A stretch of DNA of 64,000 nt, taken from the NCBI GenBank assembly GCA_963702835.1, contig OY969762.1:1612001-1676000 (forward strand), read 5' to 3'. The notes under the pieces were generated by a model. The model was not told the origin of the DNA. It ran no database searches and saw only the letters and a program-made list of their open reading frames with translations. Position 1 is the first letter of the stretch, and each line of letters begins with the position of its first letter. Below are positions 1-9,501 of this stretch, piece after piece. Source of the DNA: JAFGAV01 sp041479055 (GTDB lineage: Bacteria > Acidobacteriota > Aminicenantia > Aminicenantales > JAFGAV01). The position numbers and the translations under genes were made by a program.

Positions 1-443
1 ACCACCGGGGGGGAGTCGAACCCCTCCAGCAGGAAAGCGCATTCGTCGTTCAGGGAAATGTTGACCGGGCCGCGGAGCTCGGTCAGGCCCTGCCCGAGGC
101 CCCAATCCGCGACGGCTTCCAGAAGAGCCCGGGCCGCCTCCAGGTCGTTGAGGCTCTCGTAGAGGCCGAAAAAGACGACCTTCTCGTTGTGGAAAGAATT
201 GTGGTTGTGGTCCAGGATGGCTGCCGCGCGGCCGACGACCTGGCCGCCGCGAAAGGCCAGGAAGATCTCACGCTCGGCGTGTTCGTAGAAGGGGTTCTTC
301 TTCCGGTCCACTTTCTCCCGGATCTCGCTCTCTAGGGGCGGGACCCAGTTAGGGTCGCCGCGATAGATCTTCCAGGGAAGGGCCAAAAAGTCCCGGAAGT
401 CCGCTTTGGAGATAAGCTTTCGGACGCTTACTGTTCCGTCCAT
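1..443 (-). CDS. GNAT-like N-acetyltransferase, 3' part cut by window edge
   Basis: The reading frame starts at an ATG at 443 with a GAGGA ribosome site about 7 bases upstream and stays open to the window edge, giving about 147 residues of the N-terminal part. It contains the block 'YRGDPNWVPPL' near residue 27 and 'KNPFYEHAE' near 48, followed by a β-strand with 'GRAAAILDHNHN'. This pattern is known from a family of GNAT-fold proteins (YghO-like) found widely in bacteria. The acetyl-CoA binding part would lie outside the window, so the substrate cannot be judged. The family call rests on recalled motifs and is fairly firm; the function is unknown. Confidence 0.75.
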   Translation of the reverse strand, partial: MDGTVSVRKLISKADFRDFLALPWKIYRGDPNWVPPLESEIREKVDRKKNPFYEHAEREIFLAFRGGQVVGRAAAILDHNHNSFHNEKVVFFGLYESLNDLEAARALLEAVADWGLGQGLTELRGPVNISLNDECAFLLEGFDSPPV

Positions 444-503
444 TGTCTGTTCCTCAAAATTTCGATCATTTTAACAGAATCCGGCCCATTTTGCACGCCA
501 TTT

Positions 504-734
504 TCACCTAATATGAAAACCAATCCACTTAAGGTAAAAGTAGCAAATAATCCCTAAAAGGACCCTGGAAAAAAATAACGCGTCGGCCGGCAACAATGAG
601 AAAAATAAAGGGAATACATAAAACAAGATTAATGCACCCATAAATAGATATCTCCAACGACTCTCGGCTTTGAACATAGAAATAAGACATAAGCCCAAAG
701 ACAAATAATAAGCAATCAGCCCATAGGGAAACAT
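504..734 (-). CDS. Small hydrophobic membrane protein directly after vapC
   Basis: A 76-residue, strongly hydrophobic product with two or three predicted membrane segments (about residues 2-20, 29-48 and 54-70). Its ATG follows the vapC stop codon with no gap (TAA then ATG), which suggests translational coupling. I do not recognise a family. A second overlapping frame (529-750) is also hydrophobic, so the frame choice rests mainly on the coupled start. It may be a membrane protein carried with the toxin or simply a chance ORF. Confidence 0.4.
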   Translation of the reverse strand: MFPYGLIAYYLSLGLCLISMFKAESRWRYLFMGALILFYVFPLFFSLLPADALFFSRVLLGIICYFYLKWIGFHIR

Positions 735-1139
735 TTAAGCGATATTCCATAATTTCAGTGGAAAATGGCGACTGATCCGGATGAAATCCTCATCCTGATG
801 AAGCAGATACAAATCATTCTCAATAGCCACTCTGGCGATGAGACAGTCGGCGGTGCTCCCTATGGTCAAGCCTTTTTTTCTCAGGGCAAAGAACATCCGG
901 GCCGCCTCAGCATAGGGCTCTTTCCCCTTGGTCACATCAAAAAAGATTTGCGTTTCCAAATATCTTTTTAGTTTTCGGAAGTCTTTCTCTGTCCGGCTGC
1001 CCTGCAAGACTTCAAGATAAACCCACTGGTGAATCTCAAAGAGGATGTCTCGATGGAGGACTTCCTGAAAAGCCCGGGTGGCCGGATTCTCTTCATCCTT
1101 GAAATAGGAGATGAGGACGGATGAATCAACCAGGATCAT
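735..1139 (-). CDS. vapC: PIN-domain ribonuclease toxin, VapC type
   Basis: A 134-residue PIN domain. The acidic residues that hold Mg2+ in this family are visible: Asp5 in 'ILVDSSVLI', a Glu in 'WVYLEVLQG' near 43, Asp in 'STADCLIA' near 98, and Asp in 'HQDEDF' near 116. VapC proteins cleave tRNA or rRNA and are normally neutralised by a VapB encoded just upstream. No VapB-like ORF with a start is visible in 1140-1317, so the toxin looks solitary. The frame stays open upstream to 1487, but the ATG at 1139 matches the family N-terminus exactly and lies just after a promoter-like pair, so the longer form is rejected. Confidence 0.85.
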   Translation of the reverse strand: MILVDSSVLISYFKDEENPATRAFQEVLHRDILFEIHQWVYLEVLQGSRTEKDFRKLKRYLETQIFFDVTKGKEPYAEAARMFFALRKKGLTIGSTADCLIARVAIENDLYLLHQDEDFIRISRHFPLKLWNIA

Positions 1140-1143
1140 GTGT

Positions 1144-1172
1144 ATAATGAGGTGTCTTAATGGCCTTGTCAA
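1144..1172 (-). promoter_or_regulatory. Promoter-like pair for vapC
   Basis: On the minus strand TTGACA, 17 bases, then CATTAT. The -10 box ends five bases before the vapC ATG, so transcription would begin at about the start codon and the message would be leaderless. Inferred from consensus only. Confidence 0.45.
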
Positions 1173-1317
1173 GGCACGGTTTCCGGCCCAAGAAGAGAGG
1201 CGTCGAACAAAGTCCTCCGTCTCAAAAAACTCGGGCACCGCCAAGTCTTTCAGCTCTCGGGCCCGGGGTTGAGTCGCTGCAAGGGAATATGGTATGAGTA
1301 GCATAAGGAGACAGCCC

Positions 1318-3750
1318 ATGGCACCAAAAACCAAGACCCCCTTTGCGGAGCTCTCCCCCGATAAGCTGCGTTGGACCTGCGACCCGGCCAAAATTCCATT
1401 CGCCAGCACCGCCGACCTCGAACCCTGCGATGAAATTATCGGCCAGGAGCGCGCCCTGCGGGCCCTGAGGACCGGCCTGGATATCAAGAGCCTGGGCTAC
1501 AACATCTTCATCACCGGCATGGTCGGAACGGGGCGGACCACAACCATCAAGCAGCTCCTGGAGCGCCTGGAAAAAGCAGACAAGATCCCCGACGACATCC
1601 TGTATGTCAATAACTTCAAGAACGAGGATGAGCCGCGCCTGATCATGCTTCCCGCCAGCCAGGGCAAGAAGTTCGAGGCCGTCATCCAGAACCTGGTGGA
1701 CATGCTCAAAGCCAACATCCCCGACCTGCTCAAGAGCAAGCACTATCTCGAGGCGCGGGACCACATCATCGAAAGCCAGCAGGAAAAACAGCGGGAGATG
1801 CTGCAGGCTTTCGAAAACAAGGTGGCCCAGGAAGGGTTCTCCGTCATCCAGGTCCAGATGGGCCTGTTCGTCAAGCCCGACCTGGTGCCGGTCATCGACG
1901 GCGCGCCCGTCCCCTTCGCCAAGGTCGATGGTCTGATCAAAGAGGGCAAGCTTCCGCCCGACACTCTGGAGCGCCTGAAGAAGAAATACGAGGAGCTGTC
2001 GGACAAGCTGGAGGCCATCTTCGGCAGCCTGCGCGAGATCGAGGAGGAGACTCGGCTCAAGCTTAAAAACCTGGACGAGGAGTCCCTGACGCCCATCATC
2101 AAGGCGGCAGTCAAAGACATCCGCGATAAATTCCCCGCCCCGGCCGTCCAGGATTATTTGACTGAAGTCGAGGAAAACCTGGCCCGCAACATCGAGCTGT
2201 TCAAGAACCAGAAGAGGGAAGAAAAGGAAAAAGAGATGGCCGGCGAACCCTTCCTGGAGTACCGGGTCAACCTCCTGGTCGACAACTCCGAGCTCAAGCT
2301 GGCCCCGGTGGTCATGGAAAACAACCCCACCTATACAAACCTCTTTGGCTCGATCGAGGCGGCCTCCGGCCGGACCTTCGGCTCTCTGCAGACGGACTTC
2401 ACCAAGATCAAGCCCGGCTCCTTCCTCAAGGCCAACGGCGGCTACCTGGTCATAAACGCCCTGGACGCCATCGTCGAGCCCGGCGTGTGGGCCACCCTAA
2501 AGCGGACCCTGCGCAACCAGAGCTTCGAGCTGCAGAATTACTCCTCCCTGTTCCTGTTCCTGCCCAAGAGCCTCAAGCCGGAGCCCATCAAGTGCGACGT
2601 CAAGGTGGTCATGATCGGCGACGCCGACATCTACGACCTGCTCTACTTCATGGACCAGGACTTTAAGAAGATTTTCAAGATCAAGGCCGAGTTCGATTCG
2701 GAGGTCGTCAAGACCGAACGGACCATCAACGACTATGCCCGCTTCATCGGCAAGATCACCAAGGAGGACAACCTCCTGCCCTTCGACCGGGACGGCGTCG
2801 CCGCCCTGATCGAATACGGCACCCGGATCGCCGGCCGCCAGAAAAAAATTTCCACCCGTTTCCACATCCTGGCCGACGTCATCCGCGAGGCGGCCTATTG
2901 GGCGGTCCGGGAGCGCAAGACGTCCGTTTCCCGGAAACAGGTCGAGAAGGCCGTCCACGAGCGGTTCGAGCGGGTCAGCCTCCTCGAGGACAAGGTCCAA
3001 GAAATGATCGAGGAAGGGACGATCCTGATCGACACCCAAGGCGCGGTGGTCGGTCAGGTGAACGGACTTTCGGTTTACGACATGGGCCAGTTCGCCTTCG
3101 GCAAGCCCACCCGCATCACAGCCAAGACCTCGGTCGGCCGGGCCGGGGTCATCAACATCGAACGGGAGGCCGACCTGAGCGGCCGGACGCATAACAAGGG
3201 CGTCCTGATCCTGGGCGGCTACCTGCGGAGCCAATACGCCCAGGACAAACCCTTTTCGCTATCGGCCAGCATCGCCTTCGAGCAGTCCTACGGCGGAGTG
3301 GACGGCGATAGCGCTTCCTCCACCGAAGTTTACGCCATCCTGTCCAGCCTGTCCCGCCTCCCCCTCCGGCAGGACATCGCCGTCACCGGCTCGCTCAACC
3401 AGAAAGGCGAGATCCAACCCATCGGCGGGGTCAATGAGAAGATCGAGGGGTTCTATGAAGTCTGCCGGGCCAAAGGCTTAACCGGCACTCAGGGCGTCAT
3501 CATCCCCCACCAGAACGTGCAGAACCTGATGCTGCGGCCCGATATGGTGGAGGCGGTGGCCAAGGGCAAATTCCACGTTTATCCGGTGAAAAGCATCGAC
3601 GAGGGCATGGAGATCCTGACCGGCCGGCAGGCGGGGCTCCAGAACCCGGACGGAAGCTTCCAGCCGGGAACCGTCCACGACCTGGTGGACAAAGAGCTGC
3701 AGAGGCTGGCCCAGAGCTGGAAGGAATTCACCGAAGAAAAAAAAGACTGA
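1318..3750 (+). CDS. LonB-like ATP-dependent protease (AAA_32 / Lon S16)
   Basis: An 810-residue protein of the LonB-like family (COG1067) without the classical Lon N-terminal substrate domain. The Walker A-like loop at residues 67-74 reads GMVGTGRT, with Arg in place of the usual Lys, as I recall being common in this branch. A long helical insertion (about 130-300) separates the P-loop from the rest of the ATPase. The C-terminal S16 protease domain has the Ser665/Lys708 dyad, in 'GDSASS' and 'GGVNEK', with the same 43-residue spacing as in E. coli Lon. The start at 1318 is chosen over an upstream ATG at 1294 because AAGGAG lies 7-8 bases before it. It should act in the cytoplasm in protein quality control. 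Confidence 0.93.
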   Translation: MAPKTKTPFAELSPDKLRWTCDPAKIPFASTADLEPCDEIIGQERALRALRTGLDIKSLGYNIFITGMVGTGRTTTIKQLLERLEKADKIPDDILYVNNFKNEDEPRLIMLPASQGKKFEAVIQNLVDMLKANIPDLLKSKHYLEARDHIIESQQEKQREMLQAFENKVAQEGFSVIQVQMGLFVKPDLVPVIDGAPVPFAKVDGLIKEGKLPPDTLERLKKKYEELSDKLEAIFGSLREIEEETRLKLKNLDEESLTPIIKAAVKDIRDKFPAPAVQDYLTEVEENLARNIELFKNQKREEKEKEMAGEPFLEYRVNLLVDNSELKLAPVVMENNPTYTNLFGSIEAASGRTFGSLQTDFTKIKPGSFLKANGGYLVINALDAIVEPGVWATLKRTLRNQSFELQNYSSLFLFLPKSLKPEPIKCDVKVVMIGDADIYDLLYFMDQDFKKIFKIKAEFDSEVVKTERTINDYARFIGKITKEDNLLPFDRDGVAALIEYGTRIAGRQKKISTRFHILADVIREAAYWAVRERKTSVSRKQVEKAVHERFERVSLLEDKVQEMIEEGTILIDTQGAVVGQVNGLSVYDMGQFAFGKPTRITAKTSVGRAGVINIEREADLSGRTHNKGVLILGGYLRSQYAQDKPFSLSASIAFEQSYGGVDGDSASSTEVYAILSSLSRLPLRQDIAVTGSLNQKGEIQPIGGVNEKIEGFYEVCRAKGLTGTQGVIIPHQNVQNLMLRPDMVEAVAKGKFHVYPVKSIDEGMEILTGRQAGLQNPDGSFQPGTVHDLVDKELQRLAQSWKEFTEEKKD

Positions 3751-3779
3751 AAGAGCCGGAGCCAGGCTTCGGCCCGGGC

Positions 3780-6163
3780 TCAGCCCAGACAGCGCAATTC
3801 CCGGATCGTCCAGTGCCGGGGATGGCCGCGGGTCAGAGTGAGACGCAAACGGCGGACCCGCTGTCGCATAAAAGAGACCACAACCTTATAACTGGAAAAA
3901 TCCTCGACGGAACGGGCCGTGATCTCGGGCCAGCAGCTCCGGCGCTCGGCCAGCCGGCGCCAGGTCAGGCCGTCGGTTGAACCCTCGAGCACGAATCCCC
4001 GCGGGAAATCGAGCGGGTCGCCGTCCAGGTCCATCTCCAGCCGTTCCACTTCCAGTTCCCCGGCCAGGTCCACTTCAAAAAAATCTCCGGGGAATTGGGG
4101 ATAGGCCGTCGTCCAGGCAGTGGACTCGCGTCCGTCAAAGGCCAACCCGGTCAATTGAGGATTCCGGTTCGAAAAAGCGCGCCAGCGGCGAGGATCGCCG
4201 CGACTGAACAGCCGGGCCGCCCCGGCTTCCCCCTTTTCCGGGGCCTTGGCCCGAATTCTGTAGAGATGATCTCCTTCGGCTGTCCGGGTCACCAGCTCAA
4301 CCTCTGCCGGGAATGTGCTCATGTCCAGGACCGCCCGCTTCCCCCAATCATCCCGGTAGCCCCGGGTATGGATCAGGACGGTATTCACTTCGAGATCGCG
4401 CAGCAGTTTGAAGGCCACCGCCGAGGGGAAATCCTCCATGGCCTCGCGGACGATGCGGTAGCCGGGCGGGGCATAGCCGTTGTACCCGTTGACGATCCGT
4501 TTCTGATGATAAAGTGAATAGTACATGGGCAGCGACTCACGGAACTCCTCGGCATCGCTGGAGGGCATGGGCAGCTCGAGGAGAACGGTCTGCTTGGGCA
4601 AGGCCCTCACGGTCTCGTAAACAGCTGGGATGTTCCGGCCGACCCGGACCGCCGCCAGGGGCAAGGGGAGCATGGCCGCTTCGGCCAGAACCAGAAGAGC
4701 CAGCCCGGCCGCAACAGCGGCTCGGCCTAGCTTGCCGCGCCACCGCCCTTCGAGCCGCGCCAGGCCCCAGCCGCTGAGCACGGCCAGGGCCAGCATCATC
4801 AGAACCGCGAAGCGGGCCGGCACGCGCAGGGTCCGGAATCCCGGGACCCAGTCATAGAGCAGGCCGTACAGGCCCGGGGCCAAGGCGCGGTTGAAAATTT
4901 TGACCTGGGGTCCCAAGCATAAAAGCCAGGACAGGACCAGGAACAGAAAATAAAGCCTCTCCAGCGGCGGCCAGGCCTTCCAGGAAGCCAGCCTTCTCCG
5001 CCTGAGCTCCTTGTCCAGGATGACGCGGAGCGCTACGGATACAAGAAGCGCCAGGAAAGGCCTCTCCGGATGCCGGGCCGAGACGCTGAGGCCGGCCAAG
5101 TCAAAGCGGAACCCGCCGCTCAGGCCTATGGCCAGGACGACGGCGAACCAGACGCTGTTCAAGACGTCCCACCACAAGAAAAGCCGTTTCTTTTTTTTCT
5201 CCGCCGGCCGGGCCGTTCTGGGACGGGGCTTGGTGAACCACCAGGCCAGGGTCAGGAAGAGAGGAACGAGTCCCGGGTAGATCTGGGTTTCGGGCCCGCC
5301 CAGCTTGCCCAGCAGACGTCCCCACAATGTGTTCTGCTGGGGGACGGCCAGGAAATGCTGGAGCTGGGCGGAGAATTGTCCGACCTCCCACAGCGGCCGA
5401 ACGAAATGCATGGCTTTATGGAGACGGATGTACGGCAGAAAATACCAGGCCAGCACCGCGGCGCAGAGGACGGCCACAACCCCGGCCCGCAGCCAGAAGC
5501 GGGGTTCCAGGTAAAGGCGCTTCTGGAATATAAAAAAGATGAAGACGAACGCCAGGAAGACGGTCAGATGAGCGCCGTAATAGGCGCAGCTCCAGACCTG
5601 GAGCAGATAAAAAAGAGCGGCGGCCAGGAGGTCAGGCCAGGCCAGGCTGTCGAAAAACCTGTGCAGATACAGAAGGCAAAGCGGGATCCAGGCAAAAAGA
5701 GAAGCTCCAGATGGGCCAGGTGAGCGAAGCGGAAAACGCAGAAAGCGAAAATCAAGCCGGAAAGCACGGCCGCCGTCCGGGATTGGGCCAGGCGGCGCAC
5801 CAGGGCATACATGCCCGCCGCACAGAGAAAAAAAGACAAGAGGAAGAGGAGGTTGTAGGCCAGCACATAATTTCCGGTCAGACTCCCGATCGGCCAAGCC
5901 AGCAAGGTCTGGACGGGCAGCACATCGCCGTAGTAAACGGTGTTCCGCTGGGGATAGAAGATGTTGGCCTGGCCGAAGGGAGAGCCGTCCTCCAGGGCCT
6001 GGACGTTGCGGCCCAATAGCCACACCGTGCAGAGGGGGTCGCCCAGGTCGGAGGGGACATGGTCGTTGAGGTGCAGGATGAGCGGCCAAGTCATGGCCAG
6101 GCTGAGCAGGGCAAAAAGGACGAGGCCGGGGATGTCTCCCAGCCAGGGGACCGGCCGCTTCAC
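3780..6163 (-). CDS. Polytopic membrane protein, GT-C/YfhO-like, with C-terminal discoidin-like domain (frameshifted)
   Basis: Two overlapping frames together encode one protein of about 790 residues. The N-terminal frame (from 6163) has the first membrane helices and a 'DLGDP' acidic motif in the first loop, as in glycosyltransferase GT-C folds. It breaks at an A5 run (plus strand 5694-5698) and the sequence continues in another frame with 8-10 more membrane segments. The last ~140 residues ('FDGRESTAWTT', 'FFEVDLAG') look like a discoidin/F5-8 type C carbohydrate-binding domain on the outer face. One extra base in the run would restore the frame, so this is either a sequencing error or a recent mutation. 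The likely role is transfer or handling of cell-surface sugars; no substrate can be inferred. Confidence 0.72.
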
Positions 6164-6176
6164 CGCCTCATGTCCT

Positions 6177-6905
6177 TCAAGACTTCAGGCCCACCTTTTC
6201 CTTCAGGGCTCTAACCTCTTTGGCCGATAAGAACCGCCAGCGGCCGCTGGCCAGAGGCGAAAGCTCCAGACCACCGAAGGCGATGCGCTTGAGCATGGTC
6301 ACCCGGTGGCCGACCGCTTCGAACATCCGCCGCACCTCGCGCTTGCGGCCCTCGTGGATTTCGACCCTCAGCAGGCTGGAGCCGGAACCGGCGGTCAGCA
6401 CCCGGATGCGGGCCGGGGCGGTCTTCCCGTCTTCCAGGCGGATTCCTTTTTCCAGGCGCGCGACCTTGGCCTCCCCCGTCTCGCCCTCGACCTTGACCAA
6501 GTAGGTTTTCTTCACTTGAAAACGGGGATGGGTTAGGCGGAAGGCCAGCTCGCCGTCGTTGGTCAGGAGGAGGAGCCCCTCGCTGTCAAAATCAAGGCGG
6601 CCTACGGGAAAGAGGCCGGTTCGCACTTTGGGCAAGAGGTCGTAGATGGTGGGCCGGCCGTGCGGGTCCTCCCGGGTGACCAGGTAGCCGACGGGCTTAT
6701 GGAGGAGGAGATAAACCAAGTCCTTCTGCAGGCTGACTATTTTCCCGTTGACCTCCACCTGGTCCTTGTCCTCCTCCACCATGCCCCCCAGGTCGGTGAC
6801 CAGGGCTCCGTTGACCCGGACTTTGCCCGAGGCGATCAGCCGGTCAGCCTCGCGGCGGGAGGCGGACCCGGCCCGGGATATGAATTTGTTCAATCGGAGC
6901 GGCAT
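6177..6905 (-). CDS. rluB: 23S rRNA pseudouridine synthase, RluB/RsuA family
   Basis: A 242-residue protein with an N-terminal S4 RNA-binding domain (residues 2-60) and an RsuA-type pseudouridine synthase domain. The catalytic Asp105 is in 'GRLDFDSEGLLLLTNDG', and 'HEGRKREVRRM' near residue 190 is the other family block. Such enzymes isomerise uridine in 23S rRNA (RluB) or 16S rRNA (RsuA); the S4 plus length pattern fits RluB better. A TTG one codon upstream could also serve as start, but ATG at 6905 is preferred. It lies 13 bases before the end of the membrane-protein gene and could be co-transcribed with it. Confidence 0.9.
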   Translation of the reverse strand: MPLRLNKFISRAGSASRREADRLIASGKVRVNGALVTDLGGMVEEDKDQVEVNGKIVSLQKDLVYLLLHKPVGYLVTREDPHGRPTIYDLLPKVRTGLFPVGRLDFDSEGLLLLTNDGELAFRLTHPRFQVKKTYLVKVEGETGEAKVARLEKGIRLEDGKTAPARIRVLTAGSGSSLLRVEIHEGRKREVRRMFEAVGHRVTMLKRIAFGGLELSPLASGRWRFLSAKEVRALKEKVGLKS

Positions 6906-6917
6906 CAATCCCCCGGC

Positions 6918-7487
6918 TCAGAAATGAATGTTGAACCCTCCGGTCAGGGTGAAGTCGCCCAGGCCCAGGTTGGGATGCAGAAGGCTGACGTCCAGACTGA
7001 CGTGATGCCATTTGCCTTCGACCCCCAGGGAAAATTTCCTGCCCAGGGCCAGCTCCAGGCCGCCGCCGAAGTTGTAGCCGCCCTTGCCGTCATCGCCGAT
7101 CTCGCTGATATTGGCCGTGTAGTAGCCGAAGCCGGCGGTGAGATAGGGACGGATGAGCACCTGGAAAAGATAAAATTTAAAGTTCAGGCCAAAGTAATTG
7201 TAATCCACGGTCTGGCCGTTCCAGTCGAGCAGGACCAGCTCATGCAGGCTGATATTATGGACGGCCCGGAACCAGCTGGCTTCGATGCCCACCATCAGGA
7301 CCTGCAGGCCGACCTTGGCCCCGTAAACGAAAGCGCCGTCGGCGTCGAAAACCACATTGGGCAGGCTGAGATGCTGCGAGGAAAAGCCGCCGAACAGGCC
7401 GGCGTAGATCCCCAGTTGGCCGAAGGCCGGGGAAGCCGCTAGGCCAAAAATCAGGCAGGCGGCTAAGACCAGAGCGCTCTTTTTCAT
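6918..7487 (-). CDS. Outer-membrane β-barrel protein with signal peptide
   Basis: A 189-residue protein with a clear signal peptide (residues 1-23, cleavage after 'SPAFG') followed by alternating hydrophobic/polar strands rich in Gly and aromatic residues, ending in a C-terminal 'FNIHF'. This is the usual outline of small OmpA/OmpW-like barrels. AAGGAGAGTGAC before the ATG gives a good start. It resembles the barrel at 16480-17106 in size and outline. The function is not known. Confidence 0.75.
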   Translation of the reverse strand: MKKSALVLAACLIFGLAASPAFGQLGIYAGLFGGFSSQHLSLPNVVFDADGAFVYGAKVGLQVLMVGIEASWFRAVHNISLHELVLLDWNGQTVDYNYFGLNFKFYLFQVLIRPYLTAGFGYYTANISEIGDDGKGGYNFGGGLELALGRKFSLGVEGKWHHVSLDVSLLHPNLGLGDFTLTGGFNIHF

Positions 7488-7535
7488 GTCACTCTCCTTG
7501 TCGTCCTAAGGCCTGGCCAAGCGCCGGCCGCCGTG

Positions 7536-8159
7536 TCAGCCCAACCTGGGCTTGGCCAGTATCTCCATGATTTGCAGATCGAAAAACGTTTGGGCGTTCG
7601 AGGGTTTGAGGAGGAGGGCCGTGTCCGCGCCTTCGCCCGTGCCCCCCAGGCTGAGGCAGGGCTCGCGGGTCGAAATGAGGCCGGCGTCGGCGGCCATCAG
7701 GGCGACCTCCACGGCAACTTTGACTCCCTGGCCGAAGACCCGGAGCGTGTAGGCCATGATCTCTTCGAGCTCATAGGTGGCCAGCTTCTTCCGCACCGCC
7801 CGTCCCAGGCCGCCGAAGGCATGCTGACAGGTCAGGATCCGGACGCCGGCCGCCTCCAGTTTCCGGCGCAACTCAGGCTTGAGCTCCTGATAATCGGGCC
7901 GGCTGAACCCGGCGGAATGGGTGACCACGACCAGGTTGCGGTCTTTAAAAAGCGGAACGGCCAGCAAACCCGTCCGGCCCGAGGTCGAGGCCACCACCAC
8001 GCTGCGGACGTCCAGCTCCTGCGCCCGCTGCGCCGCCCGCTCCAGAGTCCGCCAGGTCGTCTCCTCGCCGGAATCTCGAAAATAAAGACAGGGCACTTCG
8101 AGCGGGGCTAAGCCTTTGACTTTTTTTCCGGGCAGGATTCCCTCCTCTCCCGCAATCAT
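7536..8159 (-). CDS. Pyruvate kinase C-terminal (alpha/beta) domain protein, COG1751-like
   Basis: A 207-residue stand-alone version of the domain found at the end of pyruvate kinase. The diagnostic part starts at 'YFRDSGEETTWRTLERA' (about residue 26) and runs through 'VVVASTSGRTGLLA' and 'VVVTHSAGF', typical of free-standing PK_C proteins of unknown role. The first ~20 residues are an extension and the true start may be a little downstream. No catalytic pyruvate kinase domain is nearby. Confidence 0.8.
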   Translation of the reverse strand: MIAGEEGILPGKKVKGLAPLEVPCLYFRDSGEETTWRTLERAAQRAQELDVRSVVVASTSGRTGLLAVPLFKDRNLVVVTHSAGFSRPDYQELKPELRRKLEAAGVRILTCQHAFGGLGRAVRKKLATYELEEIMAYTLRVFGQGVKVAVEVALMAADAGLISTREPCLSLGGTGEGADTALLLKPSNAQTFFDLQIMEILAKPRLG

Positions 8160-8226
8160 TCTCCCCCATTGTGTTCAGGCCGCCGGGGGATGTCAAGAGC
8201 ACCTTAACACTGACGCAACTCTCCGT

Positions 8227-8256
8227 TTGATTCGTCGTATGTATTCTTAGTAGAAT
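8227..8256 (+). promoter_or_regulatory. Promoter-like pair before the permease operon
   Basis: TTGATT, 18 bases, TAGAAT. The -10 ends nine bases before the ATG at 8266 and no Shine-Dalgarno is visible, so the leader would be very short. Consensus-based inference. Confidence 0.4.
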
Positions 8257-8265
8257 GGTGGTCCC

Positions 8266-9501
8266 ATGGCCCGAACGCCCTTGAACGAATCGATGCGGAT
8301 GGCCTTCAGCTCGCTGTGGTCCAACCGGCTGCGCACCTTCCTCACCCTGCTGGGCATCATGATAGGGGTGCTGACCATCATCTCCGTGGTGTCCATCATC
8401 CAGGGCCTGAACAACTACGTTTATACCAAGATGTCTTTTTTCGGGGCCAACGACTTCCGGGTGTCCAAGGTGTCTTTCGGGGCCAGGTCCTTCCGCGAGT
8501 TCCTGGAGCAGCTCAAGCGGAAAAACATGACCATGTCCGACATGGAGCTCCTCCGGGAGAAGTGCCGGACCTGTGATCTGGTGGGGGCCTCGGTCAGCAC
8601 CAGCCGGACGGTCAAATACGGCAGCCACAGCCTGAAGGACGTCGAAATTCGGGGAGTGACCCATCTCGACCACATCATCGGCTCGATCCTGGAGCTGGAG
8701 CGCGGCCGACAGTTCCAGAAGGAGGACGAGGACCATTCCCGGCCGGTGTGCATCATCGGCCAGGATGTCGTGGACGAGCTGTTCCCCACCCTCGACCCGC
8801 TGGGCCGCTGGTTCAAGGTGGGGTCGGACAACTTGCAGGTGGTGGGCCTGGGTGTCCGCAAGGGCAAGCTGCTGGGCATGAGCCAGGACAACTTCGTCCG
8901 CATCCCCATCACCACTTTCCAAAAAATGTACGGCAGCCGGCGGTCGATCTCCATCAACGTCCACACCTCCTCCCAGGAGCAGATGGCCCGATCCGAGGAG
9001 GAAGTCCGCACCATTCTCCGCTCACGGCGGCACCGCTCCTTTAAGCAAGAGGACGACTTCTCCTTCCAGACCTCGGAAACCTTTATCCAGTTCTACCAGT
9101 CGGCCACCTCGGGCATCTACTTCGCCATGATCGCCATCTCCGCCATAGCCTTGCTGGTGGGCGGCATCGTGGTCATGAACATCATGCTGGTTACGGTCAC
9201 GGAGCGGACCAAGGAGATCGGCATCCGCATGGCGGTGGGAGCCCGGCGCCGCGACATCCTTTTCCAGTTTCTCATCGAATCCTCGGTCCTGTCGGCCACC
9301 GGCGGGGTCATCGGCATCCTGCTGGGGTTGGGGCTGGCCAAGCTCGTCTCGGCCGCCACCACCCTGCCCTCGCGTCTCGAACCGGCCTCCATCGTCCTGG
9401 CCGTGTTCATGTCCGCTTCCCTGGGCCTGTTCTTCGGCATCTACCCCGCCAATAAGGCGGCCAAGCTTGACCCGGTGGAGGCCCTTCGCTCAGAGCAATG
9501 A
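8266..9501 (+). CDS. MacB-type ABC transporter permease, first of two
   Basis: A 411-residue permease with the MacB architecture: a membrane helix near residues 20-45 ('FLTLLGIMIGVLTIISVVS'), a long periplasmic MacB_PCD domain (about 46-275), then three helices of the FtsX core, ending in 'NKAAKLDPVEALRSE', a hallmark of this family. Such permeases work mechanically across the inner membrane to drive export of lipoproteins, toxins or antibiotics. The next permease overlaps it by four bases (ATGA). No ATP-binding subunit is adjacent, so the ATPase must be encoded elsewhere. Confidence 0.9.
   Translation: MARTPLNESMRMAFSSLWSNRLRTFLTLLGIMIGVLTIISVVSIIQGLNNYVYTKMSFFGANDFRVSKVSFGARSFREFLEQLKRKNMTMSDMELLREKCRTCDLVGASVSTSRTVKYGSHSLKDVEIRGVTHLDHIIGSILELERGRQFQKEDEDHSRPVCIIGQDVVDELFPTLDPLGRWFKVGSDNLQVVGLGVRKGKLLGMSQDNFVRIPITTFQKMYGSRRSISINVHTSSQEQMARSEEEVRTILRSRRHRSFKQEDDFSFQTSETFIQFYQSATSGIYFAMIAISAIALLVGGIVVMNIMLVTVTERTKEIGIRMAVGARRRDILFQFLIESSVLSATGGVIGILLGLGLAKLVSAATTLPSRLEPASIVLAVFMSASLGLFFGIYPANKAAKLDPVEALRSEQ

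Noticed and set aside
1..40. tRNA-like T-arm (gagtcgaacccc)
   Set aside because: The surrounding bases do not fold as a tRNA and the stretch codes in frame for the acetyltransferase.
735..1487. 250-residue form of the VapC ORF
   Set aside because: The upstream part overlaps the lonB start antisense and lacks family similarity; the ATG at 1139 fits the PIN family and its promoter.
2497..3234. 245-residue minus-strand ORF
   Set aside because: Antisense shadow within the LonB-like protease gene.
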